Shown: positions 8,119 through 17,898, counted from the stretch's first letter. The stretch: 42,746 bases of DNA from an uncultured candidate division Zixibacteria bacterium (GCA_937925655.1 CALAMC010000078.1:1-42746), one strand, 5' to 3'. The notes: generated by a model not told the origin, from the letters alone. Made by a program: numbers and translations.

Positions 8119-9510
8119 ATGTACGAAAAGCAACGGACTATCAAAAGACCGATTTCTATGGAAGGAATTGGACTGCATACGGGCAATGCCTCGCGGATGA
8201 CTTTTCGTCCCGCCGGGGAAGATAGCGGGGTGCGATTTGTCCGGACCGATTTGCCGGGTCAGCCTTCGGTTATGGCCAATATCGATTTTGTGGTTGATAT
8301 TGCCCGAGGGACGAATCTGGCCGACGGTGAAGCCAAAGTTTATACGGTGGAGCACGTTCTGGCGGCGGTTGCGGGTCTTCAAATCGACAATCTGGTTGTC
8401 GAACTGGACTCTAATGAACCGCCGGTAGGTGACGGTTCGGCTTTACCCTATGCCGAAAAGCTTCTTGAGGCCGGAATCGAAACCCAGAACGCCGACCGGC
8501 AATATCTGGAAATTGATACGACTTTGTCATATTCCGAGCCGGACCGGGCGGTTGACATCGTCGTGACGCCCTCCGATACTTTTCGCATAACGTTTTTAAT
8601 CGATTATAAAAACCCGGCGCTGGGGACACAATACACGACACTAATCGATCTCGATAGCGAGTTTGTGGACGAATATGCGCCGGCCCGGACTTTCTGCTTT
8701 TTATCCGAAGTCGAAATGCTCAAGAGTAAAGGATTGATAAAAGGCGGCGGTCTGAATAATGCCGTCGTTATTTACGATAGTGATTTGGGGCAAGTCGAGG
8801 TGGACCGCATTCAAAAGGTTCTGGATCTCAAGGAAAGGGCGTTTGTCGGGAAAACGGGAATAATCAACGATATTCCGTTGCGGTTTTACAACGAGCCGGT
8901 ACGTCATAAGGCCCTCGACTTGATAGGCGACCTGTTTTTGATCGGGGTTCCGATCAAGGGTCATATACTGGCGGCACGCTCCGGTCACAAAGCCAATGTG
9001 GCTCTGGTGCGCAAAATAAAAGCTCTGTATGAGAAGAAAAAAATCATCCGCCGCTTTCAGAAGTCCAGTGCGGCACCGGTCCTCGATATAAACGGCATCA
9101 TGAAAATCATGCCGCACCGTTACCCGTTTCTGCTGGTGGATAAAATTCTGGATATGGAGCCGGATAAGCGCGTCATAGCCATGAAAAACGTCACTTTCAA
9201 TGAACCGTTTTTCCAGGGCCATTTCCCGGGCCATCCCATTATGCCGGGGGTCCTTATCATAGAAGCGATGGCCCAGGCCGGCGGTATTCTGCTCTTGAAC
9301 GCCGTCGAAAATCCTGAAACGAAACTGGTCTATTTTCTCTCGATAGATAACGTCAAATTCCGCAAACCGGTTATGCCCGGCGATACGCTGCGTTTCGAGC
9401 TGGAAATGCTGACCTTCCGCCGGGGAGTCTGCAAAATGCAGGGCAAAACTTTTATCGGCGACACGCTCGTAACCGAAGCTGAACTTATGGCCAAGGTTGT
9501 AGACCGATGA
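8119..9510 (+). CDS. lpxC-fabZ: Bifunctional LpxC-FabZ fusion
   Basis: Residues 1 to about 305 are LpxC, the zinc deacetylase acting on UDP-3-O-acyl-GlcNAc, the committed step of lipid A synthesis. The zinc ligands are visible as H79 (EHVLAAV), H263 and D267 (RHKALDLIGD), with the catalytic H290 (SGHKANVA). Residues about 323-463 are FabZ, a 3-hydroxyacyl-ACP dehydratase, with MPHRYPFLLVD and the hot-dog catalytic H368 and E382 in GHFPGHPIMPG and IEAMAQAGG. The 463-residue length matches the fusion known in Bacteroidetes and related phyla. AGGAAGG precedes the ATG. The fusion pairs deacetylation with competition for the hydroxyacyl-ACP pool used by LpxA, whose start codon overlaps its stop. 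Confidence 0.97.
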   Translation: MYEKQRTIKRPISMEGIGLHTGNASRMTFRPAGEDSGVRFVRTDLPGQPSVMANIDFVVDIARGTNLADGEAKVYTVEHVLAAVAGLQIDNLVVELDSNEPPVGDGSALPYAEKLLEAGIETQNADRQYLEIDTTLSYSEPDRAVDIVVTPSDTFRITFLIDYKNPALGTQYTTLIDLDSEFVDEYAPARTFCFLSEVEMLKSKGLIKGGGLNNAVVIYDSDLGQVEVDRIQKVLDLKERAFVGKTGIINDIPLRFYNEPVRHKALDLIGDLFLIGVPIKGHILAARSGHKANVALVRKIKALYEKKKIIRRFQKSSAAPVLDINGIMKIMPHRYPFLLVDKILDMEPDKRVIAMKNVTFNEPFFQGHFPGHPIMPGVLIIEAMAQAGGILLLNAVENPETKLVYFLSIDNVKFRKPVMPGDTLRFELEMLTFRRGVCKMQGKTFIGDTLVTEAELMAKVVDR

Positions 9511-10280
9511 GTCAGATTCATCCGACCGCGATTATTGACGGCTCGGCACGATTGGGCAATAATGTTTCGATCGGGCCGCATTCGATTATTGAAGCCGACA
9601 CTATCATCGGCGACAATGTCGTCATCGGGGCTAATTGTCTGGTGGCGCAGTACACGGAACTGGCCAATGAAGTGAAACTGTTCCACGGAGCGGTGGTCGG
9701 GACGGTACCGCAGGATTTGAAATTCGCGGGCGAGAAAACGCGTCTGGTGATCGGCGAAAAGACGGTTATTCGGGAATATGCCATGCTCAACCGGGGGACC
9801 CATGATAAACACCAGACCGTTGTCGGGGCCAATTGTTTTTTGATGGCCTATTCGCATGTTGCGCACGATTGTATTGTCGGCGACCATGTTATACTGGCCA
9901 ACGCCGTGAACATCGCCGGACATGTCGAAATCGGCGATTATGCCATAATCGGCGGGGTGGTGCCGGTGCATCAATTCGTCAAGATCGGTGCCCATACCAT
10001 GATCGGCGGGGGGTTCCGGGTTCAGCAGGATGTCTGTCCGTATTCGCTGGTGGCGGGCTATCCTCTGAAAGTGGTCGGGCTGAATGCCGTTGGTCTGAAT
10101 CGCCGTGGATTTTCCAAAGAGACCATTTCCGCCCTGGAAAAGACTTTTAAGATTCTGTTTTTCTCAAAGCTGAACACTTCGCAGGCGATGCAGAAAATTC
10201 ATGATGAAGTAAACCTTATCCCCGAAGTCCAGGAAATACTCGATTTTATCAAGAACTCCGAGCGGGGCATAATCAAATAG
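9507..10280 (+). CDS. lpxA: UDP-N-acetylglucosamine acyltransferase LpxA
   Basis: The 257-residue protein is a left-handed beta-helix acyltransferase built from hexapeptide repeats (IHPTAIIDGSARLG, VSIGPHSIIEADTIIG, and so on). AYSHVAHDC contains H117 and H120, H120 being the equivalent of the E. coli catalytic H125. The C-terminal helical part (RRGFSKETISALEKTFKILF) is the usual LpxA tail. It transfers a 3-hydroxyacyl chain from ACP to UDP-GlcNAc in the cytoplasm. It overlaps the fusion gene by four bases (ATGA) and is followed 18 bases later by an oxidoreductase that might modify its sugar substrate. Confidence 0.96.
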   Translation: MSQIHPTAIIDGSARLGNNVSIGPHSIIEADTIIGDNVVIGANCLVAQYTELANEVKLFHGAVVGTVPQDLKFAGEKTRLVIGEKTVIREYAMLNRGTHDKHQTVVGANCFLMAYSHVAHDCIVGDHVILANAVNIAGHVEIGDYAIIGGVVPVHQFVKIGAHTMIGGGFRVQQDVCPYSLVAGYPLKVVGLNAVGLNRRGFSKETISALEKTFKILFFSKLNTSQAMQKIHDEVNLIPEVQEILDFIKNSERGIIK

Positions 10281-10298
10281 GGTCCGGAATCAAACCGC

Positions 10299-11276
10299 AT
10301 GGATAGGATAAAAACAGCGGTCGTTGGTGTCGGGCATCTGGGGCGGCACCATGCCCGTTGGTACAAGAATCTGCCAGAATCGGAGTTAGTCGGTGTCTTC
10401 GATATAGACCCGGGCAAAAGCGGCGCCGTGGCAGAAGAGTTGGGAGTCCCGGCGCTGGTTTCACTGGATGAAGTGCTTGCCAAAGCCATAGCCGTTTCGG
10501 TGGCGGTTCCGACCGTTTATCATTATGAAGTGACCGAAATTCTCCTGAAAAATAAAGTTCACTGTCTGGTCGAGAAGCCGATCGCCTCGACCTCCGAGCA
10601 GGCGGCCGCCATGATCGCCTTGGCAAAAAAAAACAATGTCGTTATGACTGTCGGGCAGATCGAGCGATTCAATCCGGCGGTGCAGGCCATAATGGAGCAT
10701 AAAATAAACCCGCGTTTTATTGAGGCGCACCGTTTGGCGGCGTTCAATCCCCGTGGCACCGACGTGGCCGTCATTCTCGACTTGATGATTCACGATATCG
10801 ACTTGACATTGCACCTGATAAAATCGAAAATTGCCCGAATTGAGGCCGCCGCGGTTGCCGTTATATCCGATACGGCCGATATTGCCAATGCCCGGCTGAC
10901 GTTCGAAAACGGGGCGGTGGCAAATTTGACTGCCAGCCGGATATCGCTTCGTCCCATGCGCAAACTTCGTATATTTCAGAAATCGGGGTACTATTCTCTG
11001 GATCTGGCGGAAAAACGGGCCGATATCTATCGTTTGGCCGATGATGTGCCTGCCAATGCCGTTGGTATGCGAATCCCTCTGGGCGACAGCGGCCGGGAGA
11101 TTTTTTATGCCAAAGCCGGGTCGAGCGACAGTGATATGCTTCGGGCGGAATTGCAGGCTTTTCTGAAATCGATTCACGACAATGTTCAGCCGCCGGTCGC
11201 GGCCGAGGAAGCCGCCGAGGCGCTTCGCGTCGCTATCGAGGTCGAGCGGGTCGGTCTCTCGGAAATAAAAGAGTGA
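10299..11276 (+). CDS. Gfo/Idh/MocA-family oxidoreductase, possible GnnA-like UDP-sugar dehydrogenase
   Basis: This 325-residue protein has an N-terminal Rossmann fold with GVGHLG (10-15), the EKP motif (92-94) of the family, and a substrate-domain segment DLMIHDIDL containing the conserved D/H residues. It sits between lpxA and lpxB and is 1 base from lpxB, which argues for a lipid A role. In Acidithiobacillus-type pathways GnnA oxidises the 3-position of UDP-GlcNAc in a similar position, and GnnB then transaminates it. No transaminase is present in this window, so either GnnB is elsewhere or this enzyme does something different. The family call is firm; the substrate is inference. Confidence 0.85.
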   Translation: MDRIKTAVVGVGHLGRHHARWYKNLPESELVGVFDIDPGKSGAVAEELGVPALVSLDEVLAKAIAVSVAVPTVYHYEVTEILLKNKVHCLVEKPIASTSEQAAAMIALAKKNNVVMTVGQIERFNPAVQAIMEHKINPRFIEAHRLAAFNPRGTDVAVILDLMIHDIDLTLHLIKSKIARIEAAAVAVISDTADIANARLTFENGAVANLTASRISLRPMRKLRIFQKSGYYSLDLAEKRADIYRLADDVPANAVGMRIPLGDSGREIFYAKAGSSDSDMLRAELQAFLKSIHDNVQPPVAAEEAAEALRVAIEVERVGLSEIKE

Positions 11277-11277
11277 T

Positions 11278-12396
11278 ATGCCCGCCGATTCCATACCTAT
11301 ATTCGTCAGCGCCGGCGACCCCTCAGGCGATATCGCCGGCTATCACCTGCTCAAGGCCCTGAAGGATCAAAATCATCGCTTTTCTTTTTATGGCCTGGGC
11401 GGACAACGTATGAAAACCGCCGGCCAGGAGCAGTTGGTTGAAGGCAACGCTTTGGCGGTGATGGGATTTTTCGAGGTCGCCCGCAAGATAGTTTTCTTCA
11501 AAAGGCTGTTAACGGATGCGGCGGAGAAAATCAAGCAAATTAAACCCGCGGCGGCCATCCTGATCGACTATCCCGGTTTCAATTTACGGCTTGCCGCGAA
11601 GTTGCACGAACTTGACATTCCGGTCATATATTATATTTCGCCGCAGATATGGGCCTGGGCGCCGGGGCGAATAGAAAAGATAAAAAGATACGTAAACCTC
11701 ATGCTGGTCATTCTGCCCTTCGAATCTTCCATTTATGATAAGGCCGGAGTCCCCAACCGGTTTGTCGGGCATTACCTTATGGATGACATCGACAGGAAGC
11801 ATATCAAGGCACCCTTTAACGATAAATCCGAATTGATCACGCTGATGCCTGGTTCCCGGCCGCAGGAAGTGGCGCGGATGTTGCCGACCATGCTCGAAAG
11901 CGCCGCCATTATCGGCAAAGAGCTGTGCTGTCATTTTACCATCGCCGGGGTGAAAGGCGGCATAGATTATGAATACTACATTAAGAGTTCGCCCGTGAGG
12001 GTCGGTTTGTCGATGGAAAATAACCGCCAGTTAATCAGCGAAAGTCGTATGGTTATCGCGTCGTCGGGCACGGCCACGCTCGAAACCGGAATTATCGGCC
12101 GGCCGATGGTGGTCATATATAAAACCGGTTCCATAACCTACTTGATTGCGCGGCGGCTGGTGAAAATCGATAAAATCGCCCTGATCAATATCGCCGCGGG
12201 GAGAAAGATTGTCCCGGAACTGATTCAGAGTGAAGCCACTCCGCGAAAAATCGCATCGGAGGTCAGCCGCGTTCTGGCCGATTCCGGGCAACTTGGCAAC
12301 ATAGTCGAACAATTGAATAATGTTACCGACCGTTTGGGTGGACCCGGCACTGCACGACGGGCGGCCGGAGCCATAAGGGAGTTCATCAATTGCTGA
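11278..12396 (+). CDS. lpxB: Lipid-A-disaccharide synthase LpxB
   Basis: The 372-residue GT-B glycosyltransferase joins UDP-diacyl-GlcN and lipid X to form the lipid A disaccharide at the inner face of the inner membrane. The nucleotide-binding motif appears as SAGDPSGD (11-18), where most homologues read AGEASGD. DYPGFN (97-102) and SPQIWAWAPGRI (121-132) are characteristic of LpxB. A hydrophobic MGFFEVARKIVFF segment matches the membrane-associating loop of the family. Its end overlaps the waaA start by seven bases. The lipid X-forming hydrolase (LpxH, LpxI or LpxG) is not in this window. Confidence 0.95.
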   Translation: MPADSIPIFVSAGDPSGDIAGYHLLKALKDQNHRFSFYGLGGQRMKTAGQEQLVEGNALAVMGFFEVARKIVFFKRLLTDAAEKIKQIKPAAAILIDYPGFNLRLAAKLHELDIPVIYYISPQIWAWAPGRIEKIKRYVNLMLVILPFESSIYDKAGVPNRFVGHYLMDDIDRKHIKAPFNDKSELITLMPGSRPQEVARMLPTMLESAAIIGKELCCHFTIAGVKGGIDYEYYIKSSPVRVGLSMENNRQLISESRMVIASSGTATLETGIIGRPMVVIYKTGSITYLIARRLVKIDKIALINIAAGRKIVPELIQSEATPRKIASEVSRVLADSGQLGNIVEQLNNVTDRLGGPGTARRAAGAIREFINC

Positions 12397-13643
12397 TTTT
12401 ATACAAAATTGCGACGTTTTTTATTTATTATCTGACATTGCCGTACACATTCTTTTCGGCTCTGTCCGGATCACTTAAATGGAAGCAGCGGCTGGGATTG
12501 AGCTTACCGAAAGCAAGGCGAATTGGGCCTTTAATATGGCTTCATGCCGCTTCAATGGGTGAGGTGGCCGTGCTGGCGGTGTTGGCCGACCATCTTCGCC
12601 GCCGTAATAAAGACGTGCAGTTATATATAACCGTCATGACCGAGACCGGATATAACCGGGCCAGGGAATTATTGCCCGATGATGTGGCGCTATCGTTTTT
12701 CCCGATTGATTACCGATCTCCAATTCGGCGTTTTCTGAAAAAGATCAGGCCCGCCACGGTCGTTTTCATAGAAACCGAAATCTGGCCAAATTGGATTATG
12801 AAACTGCATCGTCTGAATATACCAATCGTGCTGGCGAATGGACGATTGTCGGAGAAATCGACCCGGAGTTACGCCCGCTTCGGAAATTCCATGCGGATGC
12901 TGATGTCATTATACCGGCATATTATCGTCCAATCCGATGATAACCGAGAGCGGTTTATCTCGATCGGGGCCGATGATGCCAAGATCATTGTCGGCGGGAG
13001 TCTCAAATTCGATGCTCCGGTTCGATTTCGGACGGAATCTGAAAAGCGGACGTACCGTGCCCAACTACCGTTCAAGACGGAGGCGCGCATCTGGATTTGC
13101 GGTTCCACCCGAAACGGGGAGCATGAACAATTACTCGAAGTGTATGTCAACCTGAAAAAGAAGCACCCGTCCCTGAAAATGATTCTGGTCCCCCGGCATC
13201 TGGATAAAATCGAGGATATTGTGCGTATGATTGCAAATTTCGGTTTAAAGTTCGCCCGATACACTGAACTGAAGAATGCCTCGCAAGATACCGATATTTT
13301 GCTGGTCGATCAGATAGGGTGTTTGAACGATCTTTATCCGCTGTCGGACATTGCCTTTGTCGGTGGGACGCTGGTCGAGATCGGCGGGCATAATCTTCTG
13401 GAACCGGTCTGGGCCGGAATCCCGGTGCTGTTCGGCCCTCATATCGCCAATGTGAAAGACAGCGCCGAATATGTTGAAAAAGGGCAATACGGCCTGATGG
13501 TAAATGATAAAAGGCAACTGGAAGCCAAGCTTGATTTATTTTTATCGGGTCGCCTTGAGTTTGCCAGCAAGGCCGATGATATAAACGGCACATCCGGCGC
13601 CGCGATGACGGCCAAAATCATTTTGTCCCTGTTGCAGAAATGA
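12390..13643 (+). CDS. waaA: 3-deoxy-D-manno-octulosonic acid transferase WaaA/KdtA
   Basis: The 417-residue protein begins with a membrane anchor (LYKIATFFIYYLTLPYTFF) followed by WLHAASMGEV, which holds the catalytic-base Glu (E58) of Kdo transferases. FIETEIWPNW, GNPQ-like sugar-site residues and GGTLVEIGGHNLLEP in the C-terminal half identify the family. It transfers Kdo from CMP-Kdo to the lipid A precursor. The start is a TTG at 12390, supported by AAGGGA about ten bases upstream and by the family N-terminus. It overlaps lpxB by seven bases and lpxK by four, so translational coupling is likely. Confidence 0.93.
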   Translation: MLILYKIATFFIYYLTLPYTFFSALSGSLKWKQRLGLSLPKARRIGPLIWLHAASMGEVAVLAVLADHLRRRNKDVQLYITVMTETGYNRARELLPDDVALSFFPIDYRSPIRRFLKKIRPATVVFIETEIWPNWIMKLHRLNIPIVLANGRLSEKSTRSYARFGNSMRMLMSLYRHIIVQSDDNRERFISIGADDAKIIVGGSLKFDAPVRFRTESEKRTYRAQLPFKTEARIWICGSTRNGEHEQLLEVYVNLKKKHPSLKMILVPRHLDKIEDIVRMIANFGLKFARYTELKNASQDTDILLVDQIGCLNDLYPLSDIAFVGGTLVEIGGHNLLEPVWAGIPVLFGPHIANVKDSAEYVEKGQYGLMVNDKRQLEAKLDLFLSGRLEFASKADDINGTSGAAMTAKIILSLLQK

Positions 13644-14707
13644 AACTATTCTGGCAAAAAGTAATTTCCCACAAATCCAATCCATTGTACTGGCCAATAG
13701 TGTTTATATTATGGCTGGCGTCGTTTGTTTATCGCCTGTTGTCGATTATAAATCGCATGAGAAGCAAAGCCGCCGTCAGAATAAATGTGCCCGTTATATC
13801 GGTCGGAAACCTGACCGTCGGGGGGGCGGGAAAAACCCCGCTGGTGATTTTCCTGGCCCGGCAGTTGATTGAAAGGAAATATAGAGTCGCTATCGTGGCG
13901 CGGGGGTATGGACGACGCTCCGGTGATAATGTGTTCGGTTCCGGAGTGGATTTATGTCAAAGGAGCGTGGAGGATATCGGCGATGAGCCGTCTATGATGG
14001 CCGAGAATCTCCCGGAAGTTCATTTCGCAATCGGTTCGCCGAAATGGAAGGTGGCGCAAAGACTGACTGACATGGAAAAGCCGGATATCATAATTGTGGA
14101 TGACGGTTTCCAGCATTATCGCCTGCATCGCGATTTTGATATTGTGGCCATCGACGCCCGGTATGATCTTCGTTGCGAATCCATTTTCCCTCTGGGAAGG
14201 CTGCGGGAAAATCTCCGAAATATTAAAAGAGCCGATGCGATCGCCTTAACCCGGGTGAATCAATCCGGCGTCGATAAGGGCTTTATTGACTGGTTGGGCG
14301 AATCCTTTCCGGACAAGATCGCCTTGGAAGTTGCCTTTAATTCATCCTCGCTGATATCCGCCGATGATAGTAAGCCGCCTGAATCTATTGCGGGCAAAAG
14401 AGTTCTGGCCTTCGCCGGAATTGCCGATACCAATTCGTTTGCAGAATCAATCGGGCAGTATAAGCCGATGGAATTGGAATTATTGTCATTTGGTGACCAT
14501 TGCCGCTATAACGCCGGGGAGATAGCCTTCATAGTCGAGAAAATAAAAACATATGAGCCCGATTTAGTCTTGACGACTCACAAGGATTATGTTAAAGTCA
14601 GAAACTTTAATTTTGGCCGGACGGTTTATTATATTACCGTCGTGCCGGAGATTGTCTCCGGAGCGGAAAAGATAATAACCACACTTGAAGGTGTCATTCG
14701 CGGGTAA
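13640..14707 (+). CDS. lpxK: Tetraacyldisaccharide 4'-kinase LpxK
   Basis: The 355-residue protein phosphorylates the 4' position of the lipid A disaccharide at the membrane. An N-terminal hydrophobic helix (YWPIVFILWLASFVYRLL) precedes the P-loop SVGNLTVGGAGKTP (about residues 54-67). IVDDGFQHYRLHRDFDIV carries the characteristic DDGFQ motif of LpxK. The ATG overlaps the waaA stop (ATGA), and its own stop shares a base with the nadB start. In E. coli Kdo is added after LpxK acts; the gene order here does not require a different order. Confidence 0.95.
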   Translation: MKLFWQKVISHKSNPLYWPIVFILWLASFVYRLLSIINRMRSKAAVRINVPVISVGNLTVGGAGKTPLVIFLARQLIERKYRVAIVARGYGRRSGDNVFGSGVDLCQRSVEDIGDEPSMMAENLPEVHFAIGSPKWKVAQRLTDMEKPDIIIVDDGFQHYRLHRDFDIVAIDARYDLRCESIFPLGRLRENLRNIKRADAIALTRVNQSGVDKGFIDWLGESFPDKIALEVAFNSSSLISADDSKPPESIAGKRVLAFAGIADTNSFAESIGQYKPMELELLSFGDHCRYNAGEIAFIVEKIKTYEPDLVLTTHKDYVKVRNFNFGRTVYYITVVPEIVSGAEKIITTLEGVIRG

Positions 14708-16335
14708 TGGAAAGGCGATATGATTTCATAATTATCGGTTCCGGAATCGCCGGGTTGTTTTTCGCGCATAAGGTTTCCGGCCTAATGCCTGATGCGAAAA
14801 TCGCCATCATCACCAAAAAATCGGAGACGGAATCGAATACCAATTATGCCCAGGGCGGCATTGCCACGGTTATGTCATCGATCGACAGTTTTAAGATGCA
14901 TATCGAAGACACTCTTACGGCCGGGGCCGGGTTATGCCGGCGTGACGTGGTCGAGCAGATAATCCAGTATGGTCCGGAAATAATAAAAAAATTGGTAGAT
15001 ATCGGCGTCCATTTCACGAAGAAGGGAAAATCATTTGACCTTGGGCGTGAGGGCGGGCATACCACCAACCGGGTCGTGCATGCCGCCGATTTGACGGGGA
15101 GGGAAATCGAGCGGGCGCTTCTGACCGCCTGTCGCCGGAGAAAAAATATCGATATATATCGCGATACTATCGCGCTTGATCTGATTACTTATCAATGGCA
15201 TGGCCGCAATCGTTGCGGCGGGGTTTATGCCTATTCCGAACGTAAAAACGATCTGACCGGTTTTTATGCCCCGGTGACGATGCTGGCCACGGGCGGTATC
15301 GGGCAGGTTTATTATCACACGACCAACCCGAAAATCGCCACCGGTGACGGCATCGCCATGGCTTTTCGGGCCGGGGCCCGCGTGGCCAATCTGGAATTTG
15401 TCCAGTTTCACCCGACCACGTTATACAGCCCGGGCAAGAAGCCTTTTTTGATTTCCGAGGCGGTGCGCGGAGAAGGCGGAATACTGACTAATTCGGCCGG
15501 GAAAAAATTCATGCGCGGTTATCACCCATTGAAGGATCTTGCTCCGCGTGATATTGTCGCGCGTGCCATCGACACCGAATTGAAGCGCACGGGGGACAGA
15601 TTTGTCCTGCTCGATATAAGTCATCGCGGGGCCGCCTTTGTCAAGAAGAGGTTTCCGAATATTTATGGTGAATGTCTGAAGCGGGGGATGGATATATCCA
15701 AAGAGCCGATTCCGGTGGTGCCGTCGGCTCATTACGTTTGCGGCGGGGTAATGGCGGATTTGCGGGGTCGGACCGATATCGACGGTCTATATGTCTGCGG
15801 AGAGTCGGCCTGCACCGGCATGCACGGAGCCAATCGGCTGGCGTCCAATTCGCTTCTGGAGGCGGTGGTCATGTCGGATTATGCCGCCGATGCCGCCGTT
15901 CTGTTTCGACAGAGTCATATTTTTCCGGATTCACCGCCGTCCAAAATCTGGTTGCATTCGACCATCGACGGCATCAAAGATAAGATTATCATTTCCCACG
16001 ACCGCACCGAAGTACGCCGCTTGATGTCCGATTATCTGGGCATCGTTCGCAGCAGCGAGCGGTTGAGGATGGTGCATGAGCGGGTCAAGGTCATTCTCAA
16101 GGCGATTGACTCGTACTATCTGGGTAATCCCGTATCCTATGAAATCGTGGAACTGCGCAATATCGCCCTGGTGGCGGAACTGGTCATACGGTGCGCCAAG
16201 CGGCGCAAGGAATCACGGGGATTGCACTGGATAATCGATTATCCTGAAACCGACGACAAACACTGGAAACGCGATACCATCATCAAGCCGCCGGGTTTCG
16301 TTTCCAATCGGAGGAAGCATGGTTCAAGCCGATGA
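14707..16335 (+). CDS. nadB: L-aspartate oxidase NadB
   Basis: The 542-residue flavoprotein oxidises L-aspartate to iminoaspartate for quinolinate and NAD synthesis. The FAD dinucleotide motif GSGIAGLFFA lies at the N-terminus. TNYAQGGIATV, GREGGHTTNRVVHAADLTG, VQFHPTTLY and RGEGGIL are the succinate dehydrogenase/NadB flavoprotein signatures, and GANRLASNSLLEA is the second FAD-binding stretch. The C-terminal helical domain is present, with ESRGLHWIIDYPE near its end. NadA and NadC are not in the window, so nadB is tied to lipid A genes and guaA by position only. Confidence 0.94.
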   Translation: MERRYDFIIIGSGIAGLFFAHKVSGLMPDAKIAIITKKSETESNTNYAQGGIATVMSSIDSFKMHIEDTLTAGAGLCRRDVVEQIIQYGPEIIKKLVDIGVHFTKKGKSFDLGREGGHTTNRVVHAADLTGREIERALLTACRRRKNIDIYRDTIALDLITYQWHGRNRCGGVYAYSERKNDLTGFYAPVTMLATGGIGQVYYHTTNPKIATGDGIAMAFRAGARVANLEFVQFHPTTLYSPGKKPFLISEAVRGEGGILTNSAGKKFMRGYHPLKDLAPRDIVARAIDTELKRTGDRFVLLDISHRGAAFVKKRFPNIYGECLKRGMDISKEPIPVVPSAHYVCGGVMADLRGRTDIDGLYVCGESACTGMHGANRLASNSLLEAVVMSDYAADAAVLFRQSHIFPDSPPSKIWLHSTIDGIKDKIIISHDRTEVRRLMSDYLGIVRSSERLRMVHERVKVILKAIDSYYLGNPVSYEIVELRNIALVAELVIRCAKRRKESRGLHWIIDYPETDDKHWKRDTIIKPPGFVSNRRKHGSSR

Positions 16336-17860
16336 GATGATTTTAATACTGGATTTCGGATCGCAGTACACGCAGTTGATAGCCCGCCGTATTCGCGAAG
16401 CCAAAGTGTATTGCGAAATTGTTCCGTGCACGGCCGACCTGAAAGATTATTCCACGCGCAATATCAAGGGCTTCGTTCTTTCCGGAGGACCGGCCTCGGT
16501 TCTGGAACCGGGCTCCCCCCAGCTGGAAAAGTCGTTTTTCGAAACCGACAAACCGATTCTGGGCATCTGTTATGGGATGCAGCTTTTGGCCAGGAATTTC
16601 GGCGGCAAACTGGTGCGAAGCGAAATGCGGGAATATGGCCCGGCCCGGATCGAACTCAAATCGTTTCCGGCCATTTTTAAAGGGGTGAATAAGACCAGTC
16701 AGGTCTGGATGAGTCACGGCGACTCCATCGTGGAAATGCCGAAAGATTTCACCGTAACCGCTTCGACCGCGACTTTACCCATCGCCGCTATTGCCGACGA
16801 GAAGAGGAAAATTTACGGCCTGCAGTTTCATCCCGAAGTGCATCATACCGACGAGGGCACCAGAATCCTGCACAATTTTCTTTATGATATATGCGGTTGC
16901 ATCGGCAGTTGGACGACCGAATCATTCATAGAGACAACGGTCAGGAGTCTGTCGGCCAAATTGGCCGGTCAGAAGGTTGTCCTGGCCATTTCCGGAGGGG
17001 TCGATTCCACCGTCTGCGCTCTGTTGCTGAAAAGAGCCATCGGTGATCGGCTTTATGCCATATTCGTCAATAACGGCGTATTGCGCAAAAATGAATATGA
17101 GGACGTTACCGCGATGCTGTCGTCGTTGGGATTGAATCTTATACCGGTCGATGCCTCGGACATGTTTCTGGCACGGCTGGAAGGCATCACCGATCCGGAA
17201 AAGAAACGGGTTGTTATCGGCAATACTTTTATCGACATATTCGAAGAACAGGCCCGAAAAATCGGCGGTATCGAGTATCTGGCGCAGGGAACGCTGTACC
17301 CCGATGTTATCGAATCGGTGTCATTCAAAGGCCCGTCGGCGACGATCAAGACGCATCATAACGTCGGCGGTTTAAAAGAACGTATGGAATTGAAGTTAAT
17401 TGAACCGCTTCGGGAATTGTTCAAAGATGAAGTGCGCGAGTTGGGGCGGTCATTCGGTCTGGATAATAAGTTTGTCGGTCGCCACCCTTTTCCGGGGCCG
17501 GGGCTGGCGGTAAGAATTATCGGTGAGGTAACTCGTAAGCGCCTGGCAATACTGCGCGAGGCCGACGCCATATTCATCGAAGAATTGCGTAAAGCCGATC
17601 AGTATGATAAAATCTGGCAGGCGTTTGCCGTGCTTTTGCCGGTGAAATCGGTCGGGGTGATGGGTGATGAAAGAACGTACGAGAATGTTGTGGCCTTGCG
17701 GGCGGTGACCTCGACCGATGCCATGACCGCAGACTGGGCCAAAATACCCAATGACCTTCTGGGGCGGGTTTCCAATCGCATTATCAATGAGGTTAAAGGT
17801 GTCAACCGCGTTACCTATGATATTTCGTCCAAACCTCCGGCCACTATTGAATGGGAATAA
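16319..17860 (+). CDS. guaA: GMP synthase (glutamine-hydrolysing) GuaA
   Basis: The 513-residue enzyme converts XMP to GMP using glutamine and ATP. The class I amidotransferase domain has its nucleophile C84 in GICYGMQLL and the H171/E173 pair in FHPEVHH. The ATP-pyrophosphatase domain carries the PP-loop SGGVDSTV (about 225-232). The C-terminal dimerisation domain ends in KPPATIEWE, the standard GuaA terminus. GGAGGA just upstream sets the ATG at 16319, which lies 17 bases inside nadB. It appears to be the last gene of the run begun at 8119; no intrinsic terminator is visible after it. Confidence 0.96.
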   Translation: MVQADEMILILDFGSQYTQLIARRIREAKVYCEIVPCTADLKDYSTRNIKGFVLSGGPASVLEPGSPQLEKSFFETDKPILGICYGMQLLARNFGGKLVRSEMREYGPARIELKSFPAIFKGVNKTSQVWMSHGDSIVEMPKDFTVTASTATLPIAAIADEKRKIYGLQFHPEVHHTDEGTRILHNFLYDICGCIGSWTTESFIETTVRSLSAKLAGQKVVLAISGGVDSTVCALLLKRAIGDRLYAIFVNNGVLRKNEYEDVTAMLSSLGLNLIPVDASDMFLARLEGITDPEKKRVVIGNTFIDIFEEQARKIGGIEYLAQGTLYPDVIESVSFKGPSATIKTHHNVGGLKERMELKLIEPLRELFKDEVRELGRSFGLDNKFVGRHPFPGPGLAVRIIGEVTRKRLAILREADAIFIEELRKADQYDKIWQAFAVLLPVKSVGVMGDERTYENVVALRAVTSTDAMTADWAKIPNDLLGRVSNRIINEVKGVNRVTYDISSKPPATIEWE

Positions 17861-17898
17861 GTCAATGAATTCTACCGGCTTGCGGTATTCATATTCAA

